64,000 bases of DNA, from assembly GCA_013215825.1 (NCBI GenBank), contig JABSQN010000001.1, positions 450,874-514,873 of the forward strand, read 5' to 3'. This document shows, piece after piece, positions 28,249 to 38,268 of the stretch (position 1 is its first letter; each line of letters begins with the position of its first letter). Below the pieces are notes generated by a model. That model was not told the DNA's origin. It worked only from the letters and a program-made list of their open reading frames with translations, and did not search any database. This DNA comes from Piscirickettsiaceae bacterium (GTDB lineage Bacteria > Pseudomonadota > Gammaproteobacteria > Nitrosococcales > Methylophagaceae). Position numbers and translations under genes: made by a program.

Positions 28249-29649
28249 ATGAAGCCAATTATCGCTCTTGTTGGTCGACCTAATGTCGGCAAATCAACCT
28301 TATTTAACCGTCTAACTGGCAGTCGTGATGCCTTAGTTGCTGATTTTTCAGGACTGACACGCGATCGTATCTATGGTGATGTAACGCTATACGATACTGA
28401 TTTTATCGTAATTGATACAGGGGGCTTAACCGGAAAGTCGGACGATATATCTGATTTGATGCGTAAACAAGCGCAATTGGCTATCGAAGAAGCTGATCTT
28501 GTTTTCTTATTAGTTGATGGTCGTGCTGGCCGGGTCGCCGATGACCAAAATATTGCCAAGAACTTACGTAATATTGGCAAGCCTGTCATCTTGGTTGTCA
28601 ATAAGGGTGAAGGCGAGCTAAAAGAAATTATGGCGGCCGATTTCTATTCATTGGGCCTTGGCGATCCTGAAGTGATTTCAGCCTCACAAGGGCGAGGAAT
28701 GGCAAGTTTAATTGATGCCTTAAAACATAAAGTTCCTGATGTTATAGCTATTGAAGAGATCGAAAAAGAAGATACGAGTAACACGATTCGGTTAGCGGTT
28801 TTAGGCCGGCCAAATGTCGGTAAATCAACACTAATTAATCGTATTATGGGTGAAGAACGGGTTGTTGCCTTTGATGAACCAGGTACGACGCGAGATAGTA
28901 TCCATATTCCGTTTGAAAAAGATGGCACTGACTATATTCTAATTGATACTGCGGGCGTGCGAAGACGTTCTAAAGTCTCTGAAATGTTAGAGAAATTCAG
29001 TATTGTTAAAACGTTACAAGCACTAGATGATGCCAATGTGATAATTTTAGTTTTAGATGCGCATGAAGGTATTGTTGAACAAGATCTCCATTTAGCAGGA
29101 CTTATTCTTCAAAGTGGCCGCGCGCTTGTGATTGCAGTAAACAAATGGGATGGATTAGAAAAGCATGAGCGGGAATGGGTTGCTTCTAATATTGAACGAC
29201 GGTTACCTTTCTTAAACTTCGCCACCACGCATTTTATTTCGGCTCTGCATGGTAGCGGTGTCGGATTGCTATTTAAATCTGTTAAGCAGGCCTATGCTTC
29301 AGCAATGGCTCAGTTACAAACAGCAAGGCTTACAAGGGTCTTAGAAGATGCTGTATCAGATCATCAACCACCACTAGTGCATGGCCGCCGTATAAAATTT
29401 CGTTATGCGCATCTTGGTGGCAAAAACCCACCACGGATCATTATTCATGGCAATCAAACAGTGTCAACGCCAAATAGTTATCGTCGATATTTAGAAAATA
29501 CATTTAGAGACGTACTAAAATTGCACGGCACACCGATAATGATTGAGTTCAAGCAAGGGGATAATCCCTTTGATGCGAAGAAAAAGAAACGCATAGTGGG
29601 AAGTGCTCCTGTTAAACGTGAAAAAGTGACTAAATATAAAAAGTCATAA
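28249..29649 (+). CDS. der: Ribosome biogenesis GTPase Der
   Basis: Double Era-like GTPase (EngA) for 50S assembly. The first G domain has GRPNVGKSTLFNRL and DTGGL; the second has GRPNVGKSTLINRI, DTAGVRRR and NKWDGLE; a C-terminal KH-like domain follows, ending in a lysine-rich tail. 466 residues with the start at ATG 28249 (MKPIIALVG); an upstream in-frame ATG at 28213 lies inside bamB and lacks a ribosome site. The stop overlaps the convergent gene by 6 bases. Confidence 0.97.
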   Translation: MKPIIALVGRPNVGKSTLFNRLTGSRDALVADFSGLTRDRIYGDVTLYDTDFIVIDTGGLTGKSDDISDLMRKQAQLAIEEADLVFLLVDGRAGRVADDQNIAKNLRNIGKPVILVVNKGEGELKEIMAADFYSLGLGDPEVISASQGRGMASLIDALKHKVPDVIAIEEIEKEDTSNTIRLAVLGRPNVGKSTLINRIMGEERVVAFDEPGTTRDSIHIPFEKDGTDYILIDTAGVRRRSKVSEMLEKFSIVKTLQALDDANVIILVLDAHEGIVEQDLHLAGLILQSGRALVIAVNKWDGLEKHEREWVASNIERRLPFLNFATTHFISALHGSGVGLLFKSVKQAYASAMAQLQTARLTRVLEDAVSDHQPPLVHGRRIKFRYAHLGGKNPPRIIIHGNQTVSTPNSYRRYLENTFRDVLKLHGTPIMIEFKQGDNPFDAKKKKRIVGSAPVKREKVTKYKKS

Positions 29650-29982
29650 AAGCCCTTCATCGTCTCCCATGAGGTTTTCAAGACTATTTAGGTGACCACG
29701 AATTTTTTCACGATTAGCTAGTTTTTCTCTTGCTGCGATCGGCAAGTCGGTAAATAAAATAACTTTCTTATCTATTAAGGTGTTAATTAAATCTTCTAAT
29801 ACACGTATTAGAGTAATATCAGATGTCGATAATACTTTGCGGGCATCATTACTACTTGATACTTGAGTGAGGTAATCAATGAGTTCGGCTGAATCAATAG
29901 ATAAGAATTCTTGGGTGCTGTTTTGTGCCGATTCAAATACTGCAGTAATTTGACCTGCTTCATTACGTTCAATATATGCCAT
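29644..29982 (-). CDS. Conserved small acidic protein (tryptophan synthase beta-like family name)
   Basis: 112 residues starting MAYIERNEAGQITAVFES; relatives in gammaproteobacteria carry the misleading label tryptophan synthase subunit beta like protein. No catalytic residues are visible; it is helical and acidic, with the C-terminal half predicted as two long helices (VLEDLINTLIDKKVI, AAREKLANREKIRGHL). AAGGACAAT lies upstream. Function unknown. It overlaps der tail to tail and is divergent from the type I secretion genes. Confidence 0.7.
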   Translation of the reverse strand: MAYIERNEAGQITAVFESAQNSTQEFLSIDSAELIDYLTQVSSSNDARKVLSTSDITLIRVLEDLINTLIDKKVILFTDLPIAAREKLANREKIRGHLNSLENLMGDDEGLL

Positions 29983-30037
29983 ATTATTGTCCTTTCTTAA
30001 TTTTCGATGGACATTAGCATAATTAACACCGGAGAGG

Positions 30038-30059
30038 AAACCCCATTAGATTGGGGTTT
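30038..30059. repeat. Hairpin in the divergent gap before the secretion genes
   Basis: AAACCCC and GGGGTTT form a perfect 7-base stem around ATTAGATT, followed by a second short stem ACAGT/ACTGT at 30060-30078. It could be an operator or a transcript structure. Confidence 0.4.
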
Positions 30060-30120
30060 ACAGTACAGCAAAAAACTGTGACACTGTTCGCATTAATCTT
30101 AACTATAATTAGCTATATTC

Positions 30121-32301
30121 ATGGAACAAGAACAAATAGTGGACAGGCCTAAGGAACAACAATGGAATGTTGAAGAAAGCCGCGATACGTTAGATGACCC
30201 ATTATTAGGCTGCCTGACCTTGTTGGCCAAAATTCTGAATAAGCCGCATAGTGCAGAATCCTTAATTGCGGGATTGCCTTTAGTCGATAATAAGCTGACC
30301 CCTAAATTATTTTCACGGGCGGCCGAGCGGGCAGGTTTAGCATCAAAAACAGTAAATAGACCATTACGTAAAATTTCAAATTTAGTGTTACCTGCGGTAT
30401 TACTTCTCGAAAACAGCACTGCATGTATTGTTTTGGAATTTAAACGAAAGACAGCGACAGTTATCTTCCCTGAAACAGGTGATGGTGAAACCGAAATAGC
30501 ACTATCTGATTTAAAAAAGCAATACTCTGGTTTTGCTATTTTTATTAAACCAGTACATCATTTTGACCAACGGACGGAGCACAGTAAAATACCCCGTACG
30601 AAACATTGGTTTTGGGGAACTATTTTACGTTTCTGGCCAATATATGCGGAAGTATTTGTAGCTTCAATTTTAGTGAATAGCTTTGCTTTAGCATCGCCAT
30701 TATTTATTATGAATGTGTATGACCGTGTAGTACCCAACCATGCGATTGAAACCTTATGGGTTTTGGCGATAGGTGTCACTACCGTTTTTGTTTTTGATTT
30801 ATTATTAAAGACACTGCGTGGATATTTTATTGATATGGCAGGTAAAAAAGCGGATGTTATTTTATCAGCAACAATTTTTGAAAAGGTCATGGGCGTTAAA
30901 ATGGCTTCTCGGTCAAACTCTGTTGGTTCTTTTGCCAATAGTTTGCATGAGTTTGAATCCTTTAGAGAGTTTTTTACTTCAGCAACATTAACGACACTCA
31001 TTGATTTACCGTTCGCATTTTTGTTTATTTTTGTTATCTGGACCATCGGTGGTGAGTTAGCTTATGTTCCCCTTGCCGTTATACCGATTGCTATTTTAGT
31101 TAGCTTGATTATTCAGATACCGCTTGGACGAACTATCCAACACTTATTCCGCCACTCAGGGCAAAAAAGTGCAATCCTGATTGAAACATTAACTGGATTG
31201 GAAACAATCAAAAGCATTGGTGCTGAAACACCTATTCAACGCAAGTGGGAACAAACAATAGGTTTTATTGCAAAATATGGACAACGTGCTCGTATTTTAT
31301 CGTCGACAGCAGTTAATTTCACATCTTTCTTGCAGCAAATGGCTTCTGTTGCCGTTGTTGTATTTGGCGTGTATAAAATATCCGATGGTGATATCACGAT
31401 GGGAGCACTGATTGCTTGCACTATATTAACTGGACGAGCATTGGCTCCAATGGGGCAAGTCGCTGGTATTTTGACCCGATATCATCAATCTAAGGCTGCA
31501 TTAAACTCATTAAATACGTTAATGAATTTGCCGGTAGAACGTCCTTCTGGTCGTGAATTTCTTCATCGTCCAGACTTTCAAGGTGGAATTGAGTTTAAAA
31601 ATGTATCATTTCGTTATCCAGAACAACCATTAGATGCTCTGACAGCAATTTCTTTTACGATTAAGCCAGGTGAAAAGGTGGGTATTATTGGTCGTATAGG
31701 ATCTGGAAAAAGTACTATTGAGAAATTAATATTGGGTCTTTATGAGCCAAGTGAAGGCGCCATCTTATTAGATGGTACGGATATTAGACAGGTTGATCCT
31801 GTTGATTTACGACGTAATGTCGGCTATGCACCACAAGATGTTGTGTTATTTTTTGGTAGTATTCGAGATAACATTACAATGGGAGCACCATTCGCTGATG
31901 ATCGAGCTGTATTAAAGGCTGCAGAAATCGCGGGTGTTGTCGAGTTTGTGAATCGACATCCTTCAGGTTTTGATATGCCAGTTGGAGAGCGTGGCGAAGG
32001 TCTATCGGGAGGTCAGCGGCAAAGTGTCACAATTGCGAGGGCGTTATTATTAGACCCACCTGTTTTAATATTAGATGAACCTACTAATGCAATGGATAAT
32101 AGTTCAGAAGAACAGTTTAAAGCCAAATTGAAAGCAAATTTAGAAGGAAGAACATTGTTACTAGTAACACACAAAGCATCGCTATTAAGTTTGGTTGATA
32201 GGATTATCGTGATGGATCAAAACCGATTAGTTGCTGATGGTCCTCGCGATCAAGTGTTAGCTGCCCTTAAAAAAGGCCATATAAAAGTGACAAAAGGATA
32301 A
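30121..32301 (+). CDS. lapB: Type I secretion ABC transporter, LapB-like
   Basis: Inner-membrane permease-ATPase of a type I secretion system for large RTX adhesins. Residues about 25-150 form a C39-like peptidase domain lacking the catalytic Cys-His arrangement (a substrate-docking version); residues 165-450 carry the transmembrane domain; the nucleotide-binding domain has GRIGSGKST (Walker A), VGYAPQDVVLF (Q loop), LSGGQRQSV (signature), LILDEPTNAMD (Walker B) and a His switch in LLVTHK. 726 residues. TATAAT at 30104-30109 puts transcription start only about 5 bases before the ATG, so the leader is very short. Followed by lapC after 3 bases. Confidence 0.9.
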   Translation: MEQEQIVDRPKEQQWNVEESRDTLDDPLLGCLTLLAKILNKPHSAESLIAGLPLVDNKLTPKLFSRAAERAGLASKTVNRPLRKISNLVLPAVLLLENSTACIVLEFKRKTATVIFPETGDGETEIALSDLKKQYSGFAIFIKPVHHFDQRTEHSKIPRTKHWFWGTILRFWPIYAEVFVASILVNSFALASPLFIMNVYDRVVPNHAIETLWVLAIGVTTVFVFDLLLKTLRGYFIDMAGKKADVILSATIFEKVMGVKMASRSNSVGSFANSLHEFESFREFFTSATLTTLIDLPFAFLFIFVIWTIGGELAYVPLAVIPIAILVSLIIQIPLGRTIQHLFRHSGQKSAILIETLTGLETIKSIGAETPIQRKWEQTIGFIAKYGQRARILSSTAVNFTSFLQQMASVAVVVFGVYKISDGDITMGALIACTILTGRALAPMGQVAGILTRYHQSKAALNSLNTLMNLPVERPSGREFLHRPDFQGGIEFKNVSFRYPEQPLDALTAISFTIKPGEKVGIIGRIGSGKSTIEKLILGLYEPSEGAILLDGTDIRQVDPVDLRRNVGYAPQDVVLFFGSIRDNITMGAPFADDRAVLKAAEIAGVVEFVNRHPSGFDMPVGERGEGLSGGQRQSVTIARALLLDPPVLILDEPTNAMDNSSEEQFKAKLKANLEGRTLLLVTHKASLLSLVDRIIVMDQNRLVADGPRDQVLAALKKGHIKVTKG

Positions 32302-32304
32302 GTT

Positions 32305-33639
32305 ATGGCGTGGTTAAAACGAACGCATCCTGAAGATGCTGAATTTATGTCTGAAGTCAGTGCCGCCACCTTAGAATCTGCCCATCGTGTAGGACATTCG
32401 TTATTAGTTTTAACTTTAATTTTCTTTGGTGTTGCTGGTTGGTGGGCCCATGAAACAACATTAGATGAAGTAACTCGTGGTGAAGGAAAAGTAATACCAT
32501 CAAGCAAGATCCAAGTAATACAAAATCTTGAAGGTGGAATTTTATCCGAAGTGCTAGTTGCTGAAGGAGAAATTGTCGATAAAGGTCAGATCTTACTTAA
32601 AATTGATGACACGCGATTTTCTTCATCATTTCGTGAAACAAAACTGAAATATTTTGAGTTGTTGGCAAGAAGTACACGTCTAAAAGCCGAAAGTGATGGT
32701 TCTAAGTTAGTTTTACCCGATAATGTTTTAAAAGAACAGCCCTCACTTGCTACAAGTGAGTTAGCTTTATATAAAACACGACAATTAGAGTTAACATCAA
32801 GAATTAGAGTTTTAAATCAGCAAGTTGCTCAGAGAAAGCAGGAATTAGTTGAAAGACAATCTAGACAACAACAGCTACAACGTAGTTATGACTTGAGTGA
32901 GCAAGAGTTAAGAATGTCTGAACCTTTGGTTGCAGAAGGTGTTATGTCAGAAGTTGAATTGTTACGATTGCGACGTGCAGCGAATGATTTGAAAGGAGAA
33001 ATGGATGCTAATCGTTTAGCTGTCCCACGAATTCAATCGACATTGAATGAAGTAAGGCAAAAGATTGAGGAGCTGCGAATACACTTTAAAACAGAGGCTG
33101 CAATACAATTGAGTGAAGTTGATGCGGAACTATCAAGAATTAAAGAAACAACATTTTCATTGAAAGATAGGGTGACGCGAACACAAGTACGATCCCCTGT
33201 AAAAGGAACAATTAAGCAACTTAAGATTAATACCGTAGGAGGCATTATCCAGCCGGGTATGGATTTACTTGAAATTGTGCCGATAGAAGATAATTTATTA
33301 ATTGAGGCTAGAATTAGACCGGCAGATATTGCTTTTTTACGTCCGGGGCAAGATGCCATGGTCAAGTTAACGGCTTATGATTTTTCGATTTATGGTGGCT
33401 TACCGGCAAAATTAGAGCGTATTAGTGCCGATACAATTACGAATGAAAAAGATGAAAGTTTTTATTTAATTTATTTACGAACAGAGAAAAATTATATTGA
33501 AAGCCATCAGAAAGGGCAGTTGGATATTATTCCAGGCATGACAACCAGTGTGGATATCCTGACAGGAAAGAAAACGGTATTAGATTATTTACTAAAACCA
33601 ATATTGAAAGCTAAAAACCAAGCATTGCGGGAACGATAA
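32305..33639 (+). CDS. lapC: Type I secretion membrane fusion protein, LapC/HlyD-like
   Basis: Periplasmic adaptor linking the ABC transporter to the TolC-like channel. One transmembrane helix (about residues 30-50), a beta-barrel/lipoyl half VIQNLEGGILSEVLVAEGE, a long coiled-coil (residues about 130-290) and the returning lipoyl half RTQVRSPVKGTIKQLKINTVGG. 444 residues. AAGGAT at the end of lapB serves as ribosome site. Confidence 0.92.
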   Translation: MAWLKRTHPEDAEFMSEVSAATLESAHRVGHSLLVLTLIFFGVAGWWAHETTLDEVTRGEGKVIPSSKIQVIQNLEGGILSEVLVAEGEIVDKGQILLKIDDTRFSSSFRETKLKYFELLARSTRLKAESDGSKLVLPDNVLKEQPSLATSELALYKTRQLELTSRIRVLNQQVAQRKQELVERQSRQQQLQRSYDLSEQELRMSEPLVAEGVMSEVELLRLRRAANDLKGEMDANRLAVPRIQSTLNEVRQKIEELRIHFKTEAAIQLSEVDAELSRIKETTFSLKDRVTRTQVRSPVKGTIKQLKINTVGGIIQPGMDLLEIVPIEDNLLIEARIRPADIAFLRPGQDAMVKLTAYDFSIYGGLPAKLERISADTITNEKDESFYLIYLRTEKNYIESHQKGQLDIIPGMTTSVDILTGKKTVLDYLLKPILKAKNQALRER

Positions 33640-33660
33640 GAAATTTAAAAATGGAATATT

Positions 33661-34296
33661 ATGATTAAATCAATTCTTCATATAATTATTACGGATGCTA
33701 CTTTATGTTCATCAATTAGTAAGGAGTTAACAGATAATTACATTATGTCCTTTTATGATGATGTTGACGCTGTACTAAATGGTGATGATATTCAGCAGCC
33801 TGATGCTATCTTATGCCATCAGGATCTATTAGAACGTGATGAAGCTGTTCTTTTAGCATCACTTAAAACACGTTGGCCAGAGAGTCAAATATTAGTTATT
33901 GGACCAAGTCGGCCAATAAAAGTCCAAATAGAAGCGTTAAAACATGGTGCACGCGGTTATTTTGATAGTGCATTATCCATATCAAAATTACATGATGCGC
34001 TACAGAGCGTGCTTCATGGTGAGGTGTGGGTCGAACGCCATGTTATTTCAGGGTTAATCGATGAGTTAACACATATCCCTGAAATAGATCAGCAACAACG
34101 GCAAGCTATCGCCACGTTATCACCGAAAGAATTAGAAACTGCCAAGTTAATCAGTCATGGTGCAACAAATAAAATGATTGCCAAGAAAATGGATATTACA
34201 GAAAGAACTGTAAAGTCGCATTTAACAACGATTTTCTGCAAAATGGATATTCCAGACCGATTGTCGTTGGCTATCTTTTTTCGTGATTTACGATAA
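33661..34296 (+). CDS. LuxR-family regulator with degenerate receiver
   Basis: DNA-binding regulator of 211 residues encoded within the secretion cluster, likely controlling biofilm adhesion. The C-terminal NarL/LuxR HTH is clear: LSPKELETAKLISHGATNK then MIAKKMDITERTVKSHLTTIF. The N-terminal half folds like a receiver (ILVIGPSRPIKVQIEALKHGARGYFD), but the expected phospho-acceptor Asp at the end of strand three is replaced in DAILCHQDLL and the acidic pair is reduced. It therefore may not be phosphorylated in the usual way. Similar regulators sit beside lapBC genes in Shewanella and Vibrio-like genomes. Confidence 0.82.
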   Translation: MIKSILHIIITDATLCSSISKELTDNYIMSFYDDVDAVLNGDDIQQPDAILCHQDLLERDEAVLLASLKTRWPESQILVIGPSRPIKVQIEALKHGARGYFDSALSISKLHDALQSVLHGEVWVERHVISGLIDELTHIPEIDQQQRQAIATLSPKELETAKLISHGATNKMIAKKMDITERTVKSHLTTIFCKMDIPDRLSLAIFFRDLR

Positions 34297-34300
34297 GAGC

Positions 34301-34329
34301 TTGACTTTTCAATTAGTTGTGTTTAAATT
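34301..34329 (+). promoter_or_regulatory. Probable promoter of the TolC-like gene
   Basis: TTGACT at 34301-34306 and TAAATT at 34324-34329 with a 17-base spacer, about 100 bases ahead of the outer membrane channel gene. Confidence 0.5.
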
Positions 34330-34426
34330 CATTGACTTGTATGGATAATGTATATTTAGGTTTAATAAAGTGCTATTTGAGGGGATGCCACAAATGACAC
34401 GATTTTTTGGAAAAGGAAATTAAAAA

Positions 34427-35755
34427 ATGAAGATTAAGTTATTAGCAGTAATCATCCCCAGCTTGTGTTTGAGTGCCGCGGGCATTGTGAGCGCAGCAAC
34501 ATTGCAGGAAGCAGTGGGTACAACGATTAAAACTAATCCAGATGTATTAGCCGCTAGTAATGAGCGCAATGCGGTTTTTGAAGAAGTGAAACAAGCGCGA
34601 GCGGGTTATTTCCCGACCCTTGACCTTGCGATAGGAACTGGCTGGGAATCGAGTGACAATCCAACGACAAGAGCGAGAAAAGGACATGAAAATGTTCATA
34701 TGAATCGTGATGAAGCAAGTCTAAACTTACGTCAAATGATATTTGATGGTATGGCGACTAAAAATGAAGTCCGTAGACAGTCTGCTCGTACAGATTCGCG
34801 CGCATATAGTGTTTATGGTGCATCTGAAAATACGGCTTTGGAAGCCGTTGATGCCTATTTAAATGTGCTACGTCAGCAAAGTTTAGTTGATTTAGCTTCT
34901 ACAAATCTTGATGCTCATGAACGTACCCATGATCAGATCACATTGCGAAGTGACCGAGGTGTAGGGCGTAAAGCAGATATGGATCAAAGCCAAGGTCGAG
35001 TTGCATTAGCCAAAGCTAACCTTATTGCAGAGCAGAGTAATTTGCGTGATGCTGAAACAAATTATCTGCGAGTAGTTGGTGATACTGCAGAAAGTTTAAG
35101 CGATCCTGAGTCGCCTAGAAGTTTTATTCCTGAAACTGTTGATGACGCGATTGGCCTAGCCCTAGGTAACCACCCTACATTAAAATCTGCTGAATCTGAT
35201 GTTGAATCAGCTTATGCGCAACATGAGACTGCAGCATCACCTTTTTACCCTCGTATTGATTTTGAGTTAGGTGCAACCGCCGATAATGATCTTGATGGTG
35301 TTAATGGTCATAATAATGATGTAACAGCCATGTTTCGATTGCGGTATAACCTATTTAATGGTGGTAAAGATAAAGCACGTCGTCAAGAAACCGCACATTT
35401 AATTAATCAATCGACGGAAATTCGTAATAATACACATCGCCAAGTTGAACAAAGTGTTCGTTTATCATGGAATGCATTACAAACGGTTGATAATCAGATG
35501 AGTTTTTTTGAATTACATGTGGACTCAAGTGAAAAGTCGCGTGATGCTTACCGGCAACAGTTTGGTTTAGGGCAAAGAACATTACTCGATCTTCTTGATT
35601 CTGAGAATGAAGTGTTTGTATCGCGTCAAGCGTTGGTTAATGCACAATACGACCAGTTTTTTGCGATGTACCGTATTTTGAATAGTATGGGATCCTTATT
35701 GCAGAGTATTGATGTTGCACTGCCTGAAGCGGCGGTAGTGACTGCGAGTAATTAG
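34427..35755 (+). CDS. lapE: TolC-like outer membrane channel (LapE type)
   Basis: Outer membrane factor that completes the type I secretion system. The signal peptide ends IVSAATLQEA; two OEP repeats follow with TIKTNPDVLAASNERNAV, EEVKQARAGYFPTLDL, and in the second half TLKSAESDVESAYAQHETA and the barrel segment LRYNLFNGGKDKAR. 442 residues. Its own promoter and terminator bracket it, so it is a separate transcript from lapBC. Confidence 0.92.
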   Translation: MKIKLLAVIIPSLCLSAAGIVSAATLQEAVGTTIKTNPDVLAASNERNAVFEEVKQARAGYFPTLDLAIGTGWESSDNPTTRARKGHENVHMNRDEASLNLRQMIFDGMATKNEVRRQSARTDSRAYSVYGASENTALEAVDAYLNVLRQQSLVDLASTNLDAHERTHDQITLRSDRGVGRKADMDQSQGRVALAKANLIAEQSNLRDAETNYLRVVGDTAESLSDPESPRSFIPETVDDAIGLALGNHPTLKSAESDVESAYAQHETAASPFYPRIDFELGATADNDLDGVNGHNNDVTAMFRLRYNLFNGGKDKARRQETAHLINQSTEIRNNTHRQVEQSVRLSWNALQTVDNQMSFFELHVDSSEKSRDAYRQQFGLGQRTLLDLLDSENEVFVSRQALVNAQYDQFFAMYRILNSMGSLLQSIDVALPEAAVVTASN

Positions 35756-35783
35756 AAAAACACATTTAGCTTATAAAGAGTAA

Positions 35784-35813
35784 AGCCATGGTGTATTGCC
35801 ATGGCTTTTTTTT
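35784..35813 (+). terminator. Rho-independent terminator after lapE
   Basis: AGCCATGG pairs with CCATGGCT across a 7-base loop and runs into eight T bases. Confidence 0.92.
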
Positions 35814-35910
35814 ACCTGCTATTTGGAAAAGAGATCACGTTTTTTTCTGGTTTTTAGAGTGGCGTGATATTATGGTAACTTAATCATTTAGAGTTGATAA
35901 AAAGAAATTT

Positions 35911-36426
35911 ATGAGCAGACAATCATCATATACATACGAAGAACTTTTACAGTGCGGTAATGGCGAATTATTTGGTCCTGGCAATGCACAATTGCCTACG
36001 CCAAATATGCTGATGATGGATCGCATTACCCATATTTCAACTGAAGGTGGCGCATACGGTAAAGGTGAGATTATTGCTGAGCTAGATATCACACCTGATT
36101 TATGGTTTTTTGATTGTCATTTTCCAGGTGATCCAGTGATGCCTGGCTGTTTAGGCTTAGATGCCATGTGGCAGTTAGTTGGTTTCTTCTTAGGTTGGCA
36201 AGGAAATCCAGGCAAAGGGCGAGCACTAGGTTCTGGCGAAGTGAAATTCAGCGGACAAGTATTACCAACAGCAAAAAGAGTAACGTATAAATTAGATATC
36301 AAACGCGTGATTGCTCGCAAACTTTGTTTGGCAATTGCAGATGGGTCGGTATCTGTTGATGGTCGTGAAATCTACGTAGCGAAAGATCTTCGTGTAGGTT
36401 TATTTACGTCAACCGAAAACTTCTAG
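35911..36426 (+). CDS. fabA: 3-hydroxydecanoyl-ACP dehydratase/isomerase
   Basis: Introduces the cis double bond in anaerobic unsaturated fatty acid synthesis. 171 residues with the catalytic His in [23 protein letters not shown] and the N-terminal [14 protein letters not shown]. It is followed 10 bases later by fabB, forming the standard fabAB operon. Confidence 0.97.
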   Translation: MSRQSSYTYEELLQCGNGELFGPGNAQLPTPNMLMMDRITHISTEGGAYGKGEIIAELDITPDLWFFDCHFPGDPVMPGCLGLDAMWQLVGFFLGWQGNPGKGRALGSGEVKFSGQVLPTAKRVTYKLDIKRVIARKLCLAIADGSVSVDGREIYVAKDLRVGLFTSTENF

Positions 36427-36436
36427 GAATAATTTA

Positions 36437-37660
36437 ATGAAACGTGTTGTTGTCACAGGTTTAGGTATTACCTCATGTTTAGGCTTAGATGCTGAAACAG
36501 TTACAGAATCATTACGACTAGGTCGTTCGGGTATCAAATTCAAGCAAGAATATGCTGATATGGGCTTTCGTAGCCATGTTGCAGGTAGTGTTGAGATTGA
36601 TTTTAAAGAACATATTGATCGTAAAGTATTACGCTTTATGGGCGATGCGGCGGCTTATGCCTACATCTCAATGAAACAAGCGATTGCTGATGCAGGTTTA
36701 ACAGAAGATCAAGTATCGAATCCACGTACCGGTTTGGTGATGGGCTCTGGTGGCGCATCTTCTGCCAATCAAGTTGAAGCAGCAGATATTCTTCGTGCAA
36801 AAGGTATTCGTAGAGTAGGTCCTTATCGCGTGACGCAAGTGATGGGTAGTACAACCTCTGCATGCTTAGCAACACCGTTCAAAATTAAAGGTGTCAATTA
36901 CTCCATGTCATCGGCCTGTGCAACCAGTGCGCACTGTATTGGCAATGCAATGGAACAGATTCAGCTTGGTAAACAAGATATTGTTTTTGCCGGTGGTGCT
37001 GAGGAAGAACATTGGACAATGAGTTCACTGTTTGACGCTATGGGTGCATTATCAACCAAATATAATGACACACCAGACAAAGCATCTCGTGCTTATGATG
37101 CCGACCGTGATGGTTTTGTTATCGCCGGTGGTGGAGGTGTGTTGGTATTAGAAGAATATGAACATGCTAAAGCGCGTGGCGCCAAGATTTATGCTGAATT
37201 GACGGGCTATGGTGCCACATCAGATGGTTATGATATGGTTGCACCATCAGGTGAAGGTGCGATTCGTTGTATGCAGCTTGCAATGTCGACGGTAGATGCC
37301 CCGATTGATTATATCAATGCGCATGGAACAAGTACGCCGGTAGGTGATTTGGCCGAATTAGGTGCAGTGAAGAAAGCATTTGAAGGTAAAGCGCTACCTC
37401 TTGTTGGATCAACAAAATCATTATCTGGTCACTCATTAGGTGGCGCGGGTGTTCAAGAAGCAATTTATTGTTTATTGATGATGGAAAATGATTTTATTGC
37501 CGCATCAGCTAATATCGATAATTTAGATCCTGAAGCAAAAGAAGGCATTTCGATTATCCGTGAGCGCAAAGATAATGCGGGTCTGAAAACGATTATGTCG
37601 AATAGCTTTGGTTTTGGCGGCACTAATGCAACATTGATATTTGAGAAGTTATCAGACTAA
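36437..37660 (+). CDS. fabB: 3-oxoacyl-ACP synthase I
   Basis: Condensing enzyme that elongates unsaturated acyl chains from FabA. 407 residues with the nucleophile Cys in [14 protein letters not shown], the His residues in [12 protein letters not shown] and [12 protein letters not shown], and the closing [13 protein letters not shown]. Ends before a strong terminator. Confidence 0.97.
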   Translation: MKRVVVTGLGITSCLGLDAETVTESLRLGRSGIKFKQEYADMGFRSHVAGSVEIDFKEHIDRKVLRFMGDAAAYAYISMKQAIADAGLTEDQVSNPRTGLVMGSGGASSANQVEAADILRAKGIRRVGPYRVTQVMGSTTSACLATPFKIKGVNYSMSSACATSAHCIGNAMEQIQLGKQDIVFAGGAEEEHWTMSSLFDAMGALSTKYNDTPDKASRAYDADRDGFVIAGGGGVLVLEEYEHAKARGAKIYAELTGYGATSDGYDMVAPSGEGAIRCMQLAMSTVDAPIDYINAHGTSTPVGDLAELGAVKKAFEGKALPLVGSTKSLSGHSLGGAGVQEAIYCLLMMENDFIAASANIDNLDPEAKEGISIIRERKDNAGLKTIMSNSFGFGGTNATLIFEKLSD

Positions 37661-37729
37661 ATATTCTTGATATTACGATTTAGAAGTCACTTATTAAAAT
37701 AAGTCATTCGACAAAGGTGTTGAAATCAT

Positions 37730-37777
37730 CCTGTAATGAATGCTATCGAATGTATAGCATTCATTACAGGTTTTTTT
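37730..37777 (+). terminator. Strong terminator after fabAB
   Basis: A perfect 17-base stem (37730-37746 with 37754-37770), loop CGAATGT, followed by seven T bases. Confidence 0.93.
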
Positions 37778-37961
37778 ATGTGAGCAAGATATTTCCTGAA
37801 CCAGAATTGTCACGGATACTGTTGGAATAATTTACAACAAAAAACAGTATCAATCCTTTGGTGAAAACCGAGTAAGTTTCCGTTCCTTAAACAGAATTCA
37901 GGTTAAATTATAAGGTGTTGCGCTGCCCCATTAATATCAACGTCAGCCCACATCGGCGGTC

Positions 37962-38226
37962 ATGATTCGTCGCGATCAGGGAAGCCAATATGGCCGTGCT
38001 GATTATTTGGCTTTTCTAAAAGAGCATAACCTAACGCCATCAAGGTGTCGTCGTGGAAATTGTCATGATTACTACTAAAATTATTGAGGCTAAACCCGCT
38101 TTAGCTTCCTAAGCCCCTTAATTTCATAGACATGTTTTACAATCCTAAAAAGCGTCACTCACATACAGGCGGTGTTTCACCTGCTCAATTTGAGGAGGCG
38201 TACTTTTCGGAATTACAGTCTGTCTA
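37962..38226 (+). pseudogene. IS3-family transposase (orfB) remnant
   Basis: Two fragments of one IS3-type integrase core survive. From about 37971 the plus strand reads RDQGSQYGRADYLAFLKEH then NLTPSRCRRGNCHD; from 38120 it reads NFIDMFYNPKKRHSHTGGVS then PAQFEEAYFSELQSV and stop. The catalytic-Glu segment between them has been lost and replaced by about 50 unrelated bases with stops. No terminal repeats could be placed. It marks the boundary where the accessory half of the window begins. Confidence 0.8.
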
Positions 38227-38268
38227 ATGACGTCCATACTTGTAACATTCACCTGACCCTTGGTGTCG

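Noticed and set aside
30026-30078. Riboswitch in the gap before the LapB-like gene
   Set aside because: Predicted transcription start at about 30116 lies downstream of the hairpins, so they would not be in the mRNA leader; no known aptamer pattern.
30558-31046. Minus-strand open frame inside the LapB-like gene
   Set aside because: Overlaps the transmembrane region of a well-supported transporter gene; no recognisable motif.
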